Assembly (NCBI GenBank): GCA_033675265.1 | Contig: JAUJYZ010001384.1 | Span: 90,001 to 154,000 of the forward strand | Source of the DNA: Actinostola sp. cb2023 | Lineage: Eukaryota > Cnidaria > Anthozoa > Actiniaria > Actinostolidae | Direction of reading: 5' to 3' | Length of the DNA stretch: 64,000 bases | In this document: piece after piece, positions 8,277-23,200 of the stretch | How positions within the stretch are numbered: position 1 is the stretch's first letter | Layout: every line of letters starts with the position of its first letter | Position numbers and translations under genes: made by a program | Notes under the pieces: generated by a model | The model's input: the letters and a program-made list of their open reading frames with translations, nothing else | Database searches by the model: none | What the model was told of the DNA's origin: nothing

Positions 8277-11200
8277 GTATCCTTCTATTGAGCTGTCCTT
8301 TGAGGGCCAAGCACTTTATTTTCTGTGTAATTTTTGAGTTTTTTGTACGAAAAACAAACTTCACATCGGGTTTCTATTTTCGGCTCTGACTTTATGCCTT
8401 TTATTGTTAAAACTTAGAGATTTTAGTGAATATTGTGTATTCTTCTTTCATAGACGTTTCAACAGCACGAAGAAAATAAATTCAGGTACAGAAAATCCAG
8501 TGAAAAAACTGTTCACGTAACATAATTTAGTCAGATGTTTTGTAATTAGATTACGATAACTTTTATGGCGAGAAACCACGAGAATTTGCAAAATGTGTTG
8601 CCATCATCTTCTCAGCTTGTAAAAAGACATAGAGTTCGTTGAAATACCGGTTTCCAAACCTATCAGTTGAGTTTAACAACCTAGTCATTTGAACACAAGT
8701 TTATACTGTTGTGTAAATTTATATAAGCTTAAGCTATATTACAACGTTTTCGTAGAGTATATATTTTATGACTCTGAAAGCCCTTACTGAGTATAGAGAG
8801 GATTATGTTAGGGCAAAATGTCATGGCATGTCTGCGGCCTGAGTCATAAATATGTTTATTAAAAGGTACAGCATATACATTGTACAGTGCATTTATATAG
8901 CTACATTTTTAATCATCACATACATACATACATACATAGTTTTAATGTACCTCCCAATATGGGCTTTTCAGTTACATATAATATAATCACCACCATCATT
9001 ATCATAATCAACTTTATCATCATGACTATCATAGAGAACTTATGCAGCAGACGTTTTGTCAAAATGGACGATGCGTGCACTACGATGTTTAAAACGTCTG
9101 TGATGGCAATCTACGATGGCACTTCACCTGTTTTCACGTCGTAGATTGCCTTCAGGGTTATCAACGGTCGTTTTGAGCATTACTTGTCAGTGCATGCAGT
9201 GTCTCCATTTTCATCAGTCTTGATTATAATCACCATCATCCTAATCATCATCAACACCAACACCACCACAATCGCAATAGGACCAAGATGATGTTTTGTG
9301 TGTGTTTCCAGGCAACCAATGGAGGGACAGCTAAGCAAATGGACCAACTATGTTAGAGGTTGGCAATATAGATGGTTTACTTTAGATCCTGACACTGGCA
9401 TGCTGGACTATTACATGGTAACTTTAGCACTGTGCGACCACCCAAGACCAAAGTTACGACTTGTAGTTTGTGCAATGCACATTCAGCATACATGTATTTA
9501 ATGTTGATGATTGACGGAAGTCTATTGCAAACTTACCAGTCATAACTTTCACCTTGAGTGGTCTTGTAGTAATTGAACCAGCCGCATATGCAATGTGTTT
9601 ACACATTTTAGCTCCCATTGCTGTCACCAGTGTCCAGAACTGACAAGTGACATATACATGTACAATATGAGCAACCGATTTGTATGGGAAGGCTTGCCAT
9701 TGTACATGTACTGTATATCTCATACAGTACTGTTGTGAATATTGTATATTGCATGTACTTATCATATGCACAGAGCACAAACAATATACCGTAAAGTTCC
9801 AAAAGTAGCGAGCCCCCGAAAGTAGCGACCCTCTGAAAGTAACAGTAAAAATTGATGCTTACTAGCAAATCCCGAAAGTAACAACCCCCTGAAAGTAGCG
9901 ATTCCTCCTCTAGAGCAATGATTAGATTAGGTGACGAACAGCGCTAGCAAACAGAACGTAAAGAGCCAGAACATTTACTGCTACACTGATAAGCAAATGT
10001 AACAAAAGAAATACTAAGGCAAATAACATACTGTACGTTCTAGATCCTGTGAATATTTGTTTGTTGGTTAAAAAAAGCATAGAGACTTTGTTGAATGCAT
10101 TTTTCAAGAACTTATTATTATTATTATTATTAAAATACCATAAAAGATGTCATTTAAGGTACTTGGTATGGCTCATTAATGATTTTAGCACCCCGAAAGT
10201 AGCAACCACCCGAAAGTAGCGACCCCCCCCCCCCCCCCAAAAGTAACAGTTACATGTACCTAATGTTGCTAAATCAGAAAGTAACGACCTCACTACATTG
10301 TACTTTCGGAACATTACAGTATCCGTGAAACAGTACTAACTACATTTGTACATGTATGTAATTAGTACTAAATAGTACTGATGAAACAATAGAAAACAAT
10401 AGAGATAACACTATTTAGTAATAGTACTAGAGTGGTTTTCATTAACCCGTGAAACAAAGTGTACTAATTAGAGGTGTAATAGTCAGATAAACACAATAGA
10501 AAACAAAAGAATTAGAGCAAAGTAGTACTAAATTCGCTAAAGTGTATTTCACTGGTTTAATTATGAAAACCACTCTATTTCACAGTTATATATTTTGCAC
10601 TATCATGCTCTACCATAATTTTCAAGATGCCAGTATTAAAGTTTGGCCGAGAAAATCAAAGTTAAATTCTATGCAAATGAAGATGATTTAGTATCCGAAT
10701 TACAAGCTCTGCTATACTGTTATGATTTCTACTGTGTTTTCGTCATGAATTATTATTGAATATGGACAGAGCGGAAAAACTGCAAAGCTGCTGTTTTCAT
10801 ACAGTTTTCATTAACTGGCAATGATACATCAAAAACTGCAATTGATACATTTGTGCTACCATTACTCAAAACTTGTGACAAAATCTTATCAAGTTACAGT
10901 AAAGCTTCTCGGAGATATTTACGAAAACAATGGTTTATCTGCTGATCAAAATGTCACCTCTCCCAATGTACAAGGCCTTATATCTCTGAGACACATTCAC
11001 CGAATTTTGGTGGCATTTGATATTTTGTTATTTGAGCATAAAAGGGCAGCCTTGTATACAAAATATTGAGCTTAACGACCTATAGGTGTCCTTATTAGAA
11101 GAGGCTATAAAACGTTTTTCCGCTCTGTTTTGAAGATATGATAAATTCTACTCGCATGTAGTGTCTAGTCCAGAGATTGAACCAGACATCACACTACTTG

Positions 11201-14200
11201 GTAGTAATAATAATTTCTTATTATCTTAAATGTTTGTAACTTGTTCTTTCATTTTAGGAGAAAGAAAGGATTAAACAGGGCCCAAGAGGATCTGTGAATT
11301 TGGCTGTAAGTACTCTATTTGCACACAACTTTCTATGTTACTACATGCTTTGCTGATATAACACTTGATTTGAGCCAAATATCCTGTGGGAACAGCTGTT
11401 CTGACGGCAAACAAACTTTGAAAACACTATTTTAGAAAGATCAGCAATCAACTGTAGGTCAAAAAAGTGTAGCGTTTTAAACAGGTTTTTCTGATGACAT
11501 TAGGGACTTTATGCAATGATGAAAGGAGACCTGCACAATGGCGTTGACAACAAAAATATGCCACAAATTTCCAGTATGCATGCGTAATTATCAAGGCATT
11601 CCTGCATGACAGTTGCAGTCGTGCTCTCGATCTTCTTGATGCGTAATGTTAACATGACAAGTGGATGGCAGAGGTTGTGGTCCCAATTTTTTTCGATCAT
11701 GAATGCCGTTGTGAAGTCTCCTGTAAATTGCGTAAAGTCCCTATTACTGATCTTGTGTAAGCATCTTGAAATAAACAAAGTCAAGTCAGATTTTTTTGTC
11801 AGCAGTATCTAAGCAACTCAAAACTAGAGTACTACATTCAGTATATTTACACAGCTTTGAGTTGTTTAGGATTATAAGTTCCAAGTTGTTATTGTTTTGC
11901 TCAGGGTGCTGTCGTCTCTCCCAGTGATGAAGACTCCTTTACCTTTAGTGTCAATGCTGTCAATGGCGATGTTTTTAAATTACGAGGTACTTTATGAATA
12001 TATATATGGAATTGAGTGTGAATGAAAGGATGGATGGATGAATGAATAATATAAATGGATGGATGGATGGATGAATGAATAAAAGGATGGATGGATAAAT
12101 GAATGGATGGATGGATGAATGAATAAATGGATAAATCATTAATTTATGTACATGTAGATGAATGAAAGGATGGATGCATGAGTGAACAGAAGGATTTATG
12201 AGTTTTATATGGATAGATGGATGGATGGATGAATGGAAAATATATTTGAGCAATGAAGTGAATGAATGGATAGGTGAATGGGTAGGAACCAGTAATTTGT
12301 GTGATTCAAATCTGAATTCTCCTATAGAATTGATTGGCAGTAACTGTAATAGAATTGACAGAGTCTTCAGGAGAGTTTAGATTTTGATAAGCAATTTTTT
12401 TGGTTTTCAGCCAACAATGCCAAAGAAAGACAGCATTGGATCAATTCCCTTAGAAGTGTTGCACAGTTTCATGAACATCATATGGCACAGGTAAGCAAAC
12501 TAACTTTGAATATTTGGCACAGGTAAGCAAAATAACTTTGAATATTTAGCGCGCTTTTAATTGGGTGTACTCTCACACAATTTGTTCCATTATTTTTCTT
12601 TGCATTATACATACCAACGTGTAAATAGAGTATATATACTTAGCCTTGACTATTTGTAATCACACTGAAGATGACCTGATGCGAGTATGTCAAAACGTCT
12701 GGAAAACGAACACTAAAATGTATCGTTATCATTATAAAAAATTTCAACTGTTAAATTATATGCAAATCAAGACGATTTTGTATCAGAAATGCAAGCCTTG
12801 CCACGGTTGTGATTTCTATGATGTTTTCCTCATGAATTATTAATGAATATGATAACATCTTATATCATGATTGTAATTATAATTCTTAATTTCCTAGGGT
12901 GAGAATCTAATATTAATAATTATTATTATTATTATTATTATGTCAGGCTGCTCCTCCGCTCACATCACATAACCAAACAGTCTCAACCTCTACGCTATCA
13001 ACTCAATCAGGTGGACAAATTCCTGCCCCAGCACCACCCCAAGCAGTACATAGCTCAGAACCCATCCAAGAAGACAAGCCACAAAGTGGTAGATCATACT
13101 TCAAGGGACCACAAACCCAGTTCCATCAAATTCCTTCTTATGTGACGGATGAGTTGATCAAAGTTAGAGATATACTACATAGTATTGAGGATGAACAGAT
13201 GATAATGATTGACCAGTTAGAGGTATGTGTGATGTGAGGATGTGGTTTTGATTAGCGACACATGCACAAGAGGTCTTATTTCACTGTGAAAATGAGCTTG
13301 ATGCAAGCATAAGTACAAGAGGTCTTATTTCACTAAAAACGGGCCTGACACAAGCATATGCGCAAGTACAAGAGACCTTATTTCACTGTGAAAATGAGCC
13401 TGATGCAAGCACAAGCGCAGGCATTAGCACAAGATGAAACAGTTCTGATGCAAGCATACATGGCCATGCAAGCAAAATAGATTGAAAAAGTTTGATATTT
13501 TTGTTTATGCTTGCGTCAAGCCCAAGTTCTGGCGAATCCTTAGCATTGGTTTATATAATCCATATGGAAACTTTGTGTGACTATTGGCATATAAAGAAAT
13601 AAAGATTTTCAATTTTCTTTCTTTCTTTCAGATTGATCCTGAAGATGAAGAGACTGTCTTTCCACTAGATGAGGTATAAATTATTAGTTTATTGTGATTC
13701 ACCACAACAATGCTACAGTGTTTACAATATTAATTACATGGAAGGAAAATTATACATCACATACAAACATACATATGTACAGTCGTCAAGGGTCAATAAC
13801 GGGGCTTGCTCCCCAGTTGAAAATTGCCCATTATATTAAAAGGGAAAACATTAAAAACTACAAAGATTACCATTTACATGTACATGCACTTCCTTCCTGC
13901 CTTCTTTTCCTCCTTCTTTCTTTCCGTTCTTCCTTGCTTTTTCATTCCATTCCTCCTTCTTTCCATCCTTTCTGACTCCATCCTTGCCTCCTTCCATCCC
14001 TCCCTTCCCCAATCCATCCATCCTTCAATCCTTACTTCCATCCCTCAATCTTTCCATCCATTCTTCATCCTTTTCTTCCTTCCTTCCATCCCTTTGTTTT
14101 ATCCAGTTGTAAAAAGCATTGAGGTTTTTGAAGTGTGTTTTTAAGTAATAAATTATTATTATTATTATTATTCTTTCTTCCATCCTTCTTTCCATCCTTC

Positions 14201-17200
14201 TTTCCATCCTTCTTTCCATCCTTCTTTCCATCCTTCTTTCCATCCTTCTTTCCATCCTTCTATCCATCCTTCTTTCCATCCTTCTTTCCATCCTTCTTTC
14301 CATCCTTCCTATCCTTCTTTCCATCCTTCCTATTCTTCTTTCCATCCTTCCTTCCATCCTTCTTCCATCCTTCCTTCCATCCCTCCTTTCATCCTTCCTT
14401 CCATCCCTCCTTTCATCCTTCTTTCCTGCTTCCCTCTAATATTTTAGTGACTCATATCTTCTTGTGTTTTAGCATATACTAGTTCTAAAAGCCACTTCTC
14501 AGGTATGCTAATCCTATGGATTCTTACTTCCTTTTGCTTTAAAATACAACTGTATCTTCAAAGCTATTTATGAACTGCATATAGATTTTCTATTCTCATT
14601 TTTTTCGTAGTCCACTTTAAATTCACTGCATCACTGTTTCTCTATTCTACAAAGAAGGGTAAGTACGATGGATATATTTATTGGTTTTTCCATGGTTTTC
14701 TATGGAATACCGGCATATATTTACATGTATACATATATTTATATTATTATTATTATTTCACGAAAAAATTATAGTATTTGGTATACAACGAGCCTTTATA
14801 GCCATATTATCCTATACATATTACATCAACAATTAAAATTTACAACGTTTTGATTGGCTAATACAAACTATGAAATACCGCTCTGTATTTCATAGAAAAA
14901 ACTATGTAATACTGCTCTGTATTTCATAGAAATGGTGAGCTCTGGTTGGCTGAGATGTAATATGTATAGGATAATACATGTACATCATATTGTACAGTGT
15001 ACACCTAATTGCATAATCGTTGTTGGGTCGACATCCAAGAAAGCTATAAACAAAAGGAATTCTTAGACATTCTCAAATAACATTGTAACATAAAAAACCG
15101 GGTTCTGGCTGAACTGTTCTTGAATTTTGAAAATCTCGTGAAGATCTAGAAGAACTTCATCTGTGTGAAACATGGCTCATGAGATGATTTCCCAGATATC
15201 CTTGCGGTCATAGCTTCGATGATTTATGATTTTCAACCCGGCAATGATGATGATGATTATTATTATTATTATTATTGTCATACACTAGGTAAAAGAAGCA
15301 CAGAACCAATCAACTGATCAATCGATCAACCAACCTACTACGCAACCAACAAACCAACCGACTGAGCATTACAACATACTACACGTACCTAATACAGACC
15401 AGCTAACCAGTCAACTAACAGATCTGCTATTAGGTCTACCAACTGAATAACTACCCTACTCAATAAAGGTTTCAAAATACCATGTAGTAATACCCTACTC
15501 AATAAAGGTGTTTGTTCAAAATACCATGGAAAAGAATAAAAAGTACAATAACGTGTCTTTAAGGTCTACAGACTAATACATGTAGGTTTTTACATACATT
15601 CTGAAATCAGTAAGTGCTTATAGCTTATTTTTTTATGTTGAAAATCGATTACCTGAATAGATGTTTCAGTGTGTGAAATTGAGTTTCACTTGAAATCGTG
15701 ATATCCCAAAAGGCTTTTGCTGTAAAAATTTTTTCAAGTAATGGAAAAGAAAAAAAAGTTTAACATCTTATAATAAGTTGTATAAAACTTTTTGCCATTA
15801 AAATCAGTCATTTTTAAGCTTTTGTATATTAAATGATGCCTCCTTTGACGTCACTGAATTACCATATACGATTTCAAACCTTGTAACTCGTAAATGCGAA
15901 GCTTGCTATCCCACTATCACTTCATATGTAACGATTTTCAAAATGAAATAAGCTTCATAAGCACTTTAAGACTAAATGTAAGAATGTAAAAAAATTGGAC
16001 AACAGAATTTATAATTCATCATCAATCTTCAACATCATAATTACCATCACTTTCTCATCATCATCATCATCATCATCATACCATCACTTTCTCATCATCA
16101 TCATCAATCATCAACATCATAATTACCATCACTTTCTCATCAGTCATCATCAATCATCAACATCATAATTACCATCTTTCTCATCATGTAGTTGACTGTT
16201 GATATCATCCTATTGTCTATAGGTTGAAGTCAAAACACTGAATCCTCTTCAGGTTTGTATAGTGATCTCTGAAAACACTAAATCCTCTTGAGATTCTTTT
16301 GTCATAGTGAATCTTTGATCACAAATCTACAAATGGACCCCTTCAGTTAGGGTTACTCTGATCAAAATCTCCTGAGATTCTTTGAATTTCAAAGGAGAAT
16401 TTGGATTTTGATCACAAGTCACTTACTCTGTTCACATGGACTCCTTCAGTTAGGGTTACTCTGATCAGGGATTCCTTGAGATTCTTTGAATTTCAAAGGA
16501 GAATTTAGATTTTGATCACAAGTCACTTACACTGTTCTTGCATGAACCCCTTCAGTTAGGGTTACTCTGATCAAAATATAAATTCTCTTTGAGATTCTTT
16601 AAATTTCAAAGGAGAATTTGGGTTTTGATCACAAGTCACTTACTCTGTTCTTGCATGGACTCCTTCAGTTAGGGTTACTCTGATCAAAATATAAATTCTC
16701 CTTGAGATTCTTTGAATTTCAAAGGAGAATTTGGATTTGGATCACAAATCACTTACACTGTTCTTGCATGGACTCCTTCAGTTAGGGGCCGTCGACATAT
16801 TCACCTTTCACCGCTTAACGTCCACTGGACGTTTAGGTCAGACCCCCCCCTTAACGTCCACTTGGAATTTCCTGTTTTTCGTATTGAAAATGTGTGGGAA
16901 TGGTTTTGCATTCGGCAACATGACTCAAAACAAACGGTAGCAAACAACAGTCCAAGGTTCTTTATGCCGCTGGAAAATCCTCAAAACTGCCCCCATTCCA
17001 TGTAGTTCAATTCATTCTCCTTAATAACAATGCTTTTGTATCTCTACATCTTGCCTCTATGTATCTCTATTATCTGTGCAAAATATATTCGGTCAGTCCA
17101 CCGCCATTTTGTCCGACTAATTCCCAATGAATTCCCAATGGATACCACAGGTAATCCAAGCATTCTCGTACCCAAGCCACCGCAAACAGAGCTGGCCGTC

Positions 17201-20200
17201 CATGATTTTCGATAGTTTATATCAGAATCTATTTATATAACACTGAAGTTTGTAAGAACGTACCACCAGTTTGTTCGTTTTATCTTTGCTTTCTTTTTGT
17301 TTTCAACATCAAGTAAAAAAAAATTTTTTTTTTTACAAAAATGCCCCATATTAACGTCCAAATTCCCCCCCGCCTTACCCCCTCCCCCCCTAAACGTCCA
17401 GTGGACGTTAAGCGGGGAAAGGTGAATATGTCGACGGCCCCTTAGGGTTGCTCTGATCAAAATCTAAATTATCCTCGAAATTCTTTGAATTCTATAAGAG
17501 AATTTGGGTTTTGATCACAAGTCACTTGTATAGATTAATTCCTAATTTCATGAACAAAACAATAAAACTTTTCTTATGCAAATGTTTTTATTGTTTTGTT
17601 CTTCAGATTGGGAATTAGCACAAGAGGTCTATTGTGAGAGATGATTGTTTGGGCTTCCTGTGGTTTTACAAAGTCACGTGACTGCACAAATGCTTATTGT
17701 GGGCTCCCTGTGCCCACAGTGTTTTGTTTTGTCTATTATGACTCCGTGAATCTTGAAATAAAATTATTATGAATTACACACAAAAATATATTGTAATTAA
17801 CAGATCTTTAACAGGAGAAATTGAAATAATTGTACAAAAAAATCCCGAAAAATGAGTTAAAAAAATAAACATTTCAAATTGTTTTTCTGAAATAAATTTA
17901 ATTTTGTAAAGAAATTTATATAAATTTTCTTTGTTCCAAATTGTTTTTCTATGTATTATTTTTATATAATCTTATCTTCTGTCTTTTAAAAATAAATTTA
18001 ATATGGAAAACATGTTGACTAAAATAAATGTTAAAAAATATTTTTCCAAAAATGAAAATTAGACTTTTTTTTTTTATAGCTTTTGGGTTTATCTGACGAG
18101 ATTGTTTTTTTCCATTGTTAAATATGGAGTAATGAGTTGTTCACTTCTATTATTGATTTTATAACTTGATGATATCGTTAGTTTTATAACAGACAGCTAC
18201 TCAAGTTATGCAAATAATAGATGATTACTTGAATTACCATATGGTCGTTTTAGTTGGACGTGAAATTCTAATCTCAACTGTCTTGAGCGAAATTCAGACG
18301 ATTTTCGGTGATATTTTAGCAAAAATATCAAACCTGACAGATTCAGAAAGAACTGGGGAAATTCCTGTTGTTTAATCGTCAAAAATTGGGACAGACATTG
18401 GTTGCCTTTGCCTCGAATTCAAGTTTATGTTTTTACAATTCCCGAAGACGGTAAGAAAATTGGGAAATTTTAGACTGAGATAATAGATAGTTTTAATGTA
18501 TACTCAAAGTTGTACTTTACGAGAAGTGGAAGTCTAAGTTACGTATGCTATGCTTAATGAGCCCGAAATTATTACTGCATGTATTGTATTTTCTATTTTT
18601 CTTGAAATTATTTGGGCTAATTGCAATGCAAATAGTACAAGCGATGCACAAAATAAATATTAATCCTTCAATATAACAACCAAAAGGACTATAACTAAGG
18701 ACGGACTTTGTTAAGTTATATCGCAAAACTGTGTTACGTTTTGATGTGTTGTGTACATGTTGTGCTTTTTGATCATGAGTTTTCAAATTTAAAAATAGCA
18801 AAGTAGTTAGCTAATGCATCGAGCACGCTGAATGCATAGCATGGAGAAATACAAAGCCATCATTATCGTTTCTTGCAAGTTGGGAATTTTATTTGGGATT
18901 AAAATTTATTTATTTATTTATTTATATATTTTTTTCATATTTTTTTCTATGAAACAAGACTAAAATCCCGCTCTCGTTTCAAGTTCGTTTCAATTTTACC
19001 AAGAAAAAGATCCCTAATCCTCATTCTATGTTTTCAAATTTACACTTATATAAATTTAAACTCCCCAAGCTTATGTTTTTTGAAACGTTTTTTAAGTATA
19101 CAGTCGAACCTCCCATAAGCGACCACCCGAGTCAAGTTTTGTGGTCGCTTAAGGTGCGGTAATACGAGCAACAAAATCGTGCAACTTGTGGCGCAACATT
19201 TTCAGATTGTTGCGTTGCAAGTTGCAAAGCAATGTTTCTCGTATTACCATCGTTCGTGCAACTTGTCGCGCAACAAATTAAATTTTCGGTCATTTGTTGC
19301 AGGTTGCAAAACTTTGTTGCATGAAGTAGAAAGAGCTTCTACTTTGCGCAACAAAGTTTTGCAACCTGCAACACGAAAATGTGTTGCGCGACAAGTTGCG
19401 CGAACGGTGGTAATACGAGAAGCATTGCTCTGCAACTTGCAACGCAACAATGTTGCGCGACAAGTTGCACGATTTTGTTGCCCGTATTACCGCACCTTTA
19501 CGAGAGGCGGTCGCTTACGAGAGGTTCCGACTATTGTGATTTGACTTGAAACTGATCTTTTGGTATTTTGGAAAACTGGTCGCTTAGAAGAGGTGGTCGC
19601 TTATACGAGAGTGGTCGTAACCGGAGAATCGACTGTATTGAATTTATCTAGAATTGTTTTTTTATTTTTATCTACATGTCCCATGTCTCAGTATTCGACT
19701 CTGATCACGTAACAGACCTTACAAAGAACTCTATCAATGCTCTATCAACTGATTACATGCAGTTTTTGTTAGGACTGAGTCTTACTTTCAAAATATATTC
19801 TTTAAAATTCCAATAGTCATCGGTAGATTGATATCGTTGAATTTTCGCAGTATGAAACGAGTTTATTCCATCGATTGATAATTTGCCAGCGTATATTTTT
19901 ATATCATATATTATTAATATCCGACCATTTCAACCACAATTAATGAAGACAGAGTACCTCGAATAGCTCTCTAAATTCGAAAAGCAATACTAAGGAAAAC
20001 TCCTTAGATTTTTCTAACAAATGTGTATATTTGTCTTGTTTTGAGGGTAAACTTTTGTTTTCCATAAACTATTTGTGTTTGCACTGAAATGGTATCCGTT
20101 ACATTTGGAATCTTTGCATGTTAGATTGTAGTTTATTAATTATTTAACCGCAGACGCGACGCTAAGATGTTTTACGTAGTTTTCACTGGCATGAAAATTT

Positions 20201-23200
20201 CTTTAGTTTTTCGCTTACAATGGAAAGGTCTTTCACCAGCATTGAAATATTTTTTCGTGGTCGCTGACAGTGAAATGGTTTTACGTAGTTGTTACTGACA
20301 TTGAAATGGTTTTACGTAGTCGCTGACATTGAAATGGTTTTACGTAGTTGTAGCTGACATTGAAATGGTTTTACGTAGTTGTTACGTACATTGAAATGGT
20401 TTTACGTAGTTGTCGCTGACATTGAAATGGTTTTACGCAGTTGTTATTGGCATTGAAATGGTTTTACGTACTAGTTGTTGCTGACATTGAAATGGTTTTA
20501 CGTAGTTGTTATTGGCATTGAAATGGATTTACGTAGTCGCTGACATTGAAATGGTTTTACTTTCGCTGACATTGAAATGGTTTTACGTAGTTGTCGCTGA
20601 CATTGAAATGGTTTTTTTTCTTCTACGAACACTGAAATGGTTTTCCATCAAAAAATTAATTTGTTAATATAAACATCAGCTGACGCAATTCCTGGTACAA
20701 TATTACGTAAGCTACGTGGGATTCCTCTCAGTAAAGCAATACAAAAGAGTAGAATTATCCTTGTGTTTTATTGTTCTTTAATTAATCTCTGTTCTGTTAT
20801 TCACCATTTCAAAGTTGTTATTATTATTATGATTACAAAGCATACGTACACATTCAAAGTGATTTATTCTCAATCAATACATCATACGAGCATTTTAGTG
20901 TTATCTATGGCTTCATTGAGGGTTTATCATGTAATTTCAAAACTCATAGGACAAAAATATGATTATCATAGCTGGAAAGAGCTCGTTGAAATTAGTAAAA
21001 ATGTGAAGTTTGAAAAAGATCGCTTCACAAATTGCGAAGATATGAATTTTCAAAATCGAAAATTTACATGAAAACCTTTGGAAATTTACGCTGGTATACA
21101 GCTGTATAGGCAACTCTTGCCTACCAACAAAGGTTTTCATACAAAATTTCAATGTTTGAAAATTCATATCTTCGCAATTTGTGAAGCGATCTTTTCCAAT
21201 CTTCACATTTTTACTAATTTCAACGAGCTCTTTCCAGTTATGATAATCATATTTTTGTCCTATGAGTTTTGAAATTACAATGTCGTCCACTAATAATATA
21301 GAGACGCAAGCATAAGCGCAAGCATAAAAATGGAAATATTTTTACTTTTATGCGCTTATGCTTATGTTTATCTCTTTTCACTGAGAAATAGCCTGCTTTC
21401 AGGCTCCCCATGTAAGAGAGCCTGAAAGCAGGCTAACTGAGAAATGACGTCTTTGGTTTTTATGAGCGACGCAACATGAGCGCAAAAATCGAAAATTTAT
21501 TTTTCTTTCAATTCATTACTCCTGTTCATTATTCGACGCAACGCAAACATAAGCACAAGAAATGAAGAAAATTGTAAAAAGGGGCAAAATCATTGTCTAG
21601 TTCGTAAGTCGGCTTATTGTCTAATAATTTGATTCTCTGGTTACGAATATTCGCTTTGTTCAGAGCTAATGGGGAAAAAAGTATAATAATAATGTAAAAC
21701 TGATTACTTAATGGCGTCCCGTTGAAGCACGGGAGCACGGCAGACTGCTGGTTGTTCACGATTTCTTTTGTCGAGTTTGATAGCCATCTATTTTCAGCGG
21801 GAGAATTATAATAACAAAATGGCATAAACGATATCAACTGAAATCGACAACAAGCAGCAGTTTGCCGTGCTCCCTTGGTTGAAGACAGCGCGCGTGCGCT
21901 CTCCGTCGTGTGCTTGCGTGTGCGACTTACGTCACAAACACTTTCACAGCTTGCTGAGAGAGTTTGAGTTCAGTATTAACGTTGTTTTGTCTGGTTTTGT
22001 TTAGGAGTAACGCTAGAGCATTTGGATCAGCCAAGTACAAGGTAAAACCCTTATACCAAACCTTGTTATTAAGTCTATGTCTTTACTATCGAATGTTTCT
22101 TACATTGGCTGGAATTTTTACGGGCTTAATTTCGAGGAGGGTTTGTAATTGGAGTAACTATAATCGGAATTTTACGGTATTTTTACGCAGTTCGGTGTTT
22201 GAAAGTTTGGTTGTTTATTTGTTTGTTTGGTCGTTTGTTTGTTTGGTTAGTTGGAAGGGTGGGTGGTTGTTTATTTGTTTGTTCGGTCGTTTGTTTGTTT
22301 GTTTGGTTGGTTAGTTGGAAGGGTTGGTGGTTGTTTATTTGTTTGTTCGGTCGTTTGTTTGTTTGGTTGGTTAGTTGGTTAGTTGGTTAGTTGGAAGGGT
22401 TGGTGGTTGTTTATTTGTTTGTTCGGTCGTTTGTTTGGTTAGTTGGTTAGTTGGAAGGGTGGGTGGTTGTTTATTGTTTGTTTGTTCGGTCGGTCGGTCG
22501 TTTGTTTGTTTGGTTGGTTGGTTAGTTGGAAGGGTGGGTGGTTGTTTTGTTTGTTTGTTCGGTCGGTCGTTTGTTTGTTTGTTTGTTGTGGTTGGTTAGT
22601 TGGAAGGGTGGGTGGTTGTTTATTTGTTTGTTCGGTCATTTGTTTCGTTTGGTTTTTGGTTAGTTGGAAGGGTGGGTGGTTGTTTATTTGTTTGTTCGGT
22701 CGTTTGTTTGTTTGGTTGGTTTAGTTTGTTTGTTGGAAGGGTGGGTGGTTGTTTGTTTGTTTGTTCGTTCGTTTGTTTGTTTGGTTTGGTTAGTTGGAAG
22801 GGTGGGTGGTTGTTTATTTGTTTGTTCGGTCATTTGTTTGTTTGGTTGGTTAGTTGGTTAGTTGGTTAGTTGGAAGGGTGGGTGGTTGTTTATTTGTTTG
22901 TTCGGTCGTTTGTTTGTTTGGTTGGTTAGTTGGTTAGTTGGAAGGGTGGGTGGTTGTTTATTTGTTTGTTCGGTCGTTTGTTTGTTTGGTTGGGTTGGTT
23001 AGTTGGAAGGGTGGGTGGTTGTTTTATTTGTTTGTTCGGTCATTTGTTTGTTTGGTTGGTTAGTTGGTTAGTTGGAAGGGTGGGTGGTTGTTTGTTTGTT
23101 TGTTTGTTCGGTCGTTTGTTTGTTTGGTTGGTTAGTTGGTTAGTTGGAAGGGTGGGGGTTGGGTGGTTGTTTATTTGTTGGTTTTCGGTGGGTTATTTGT

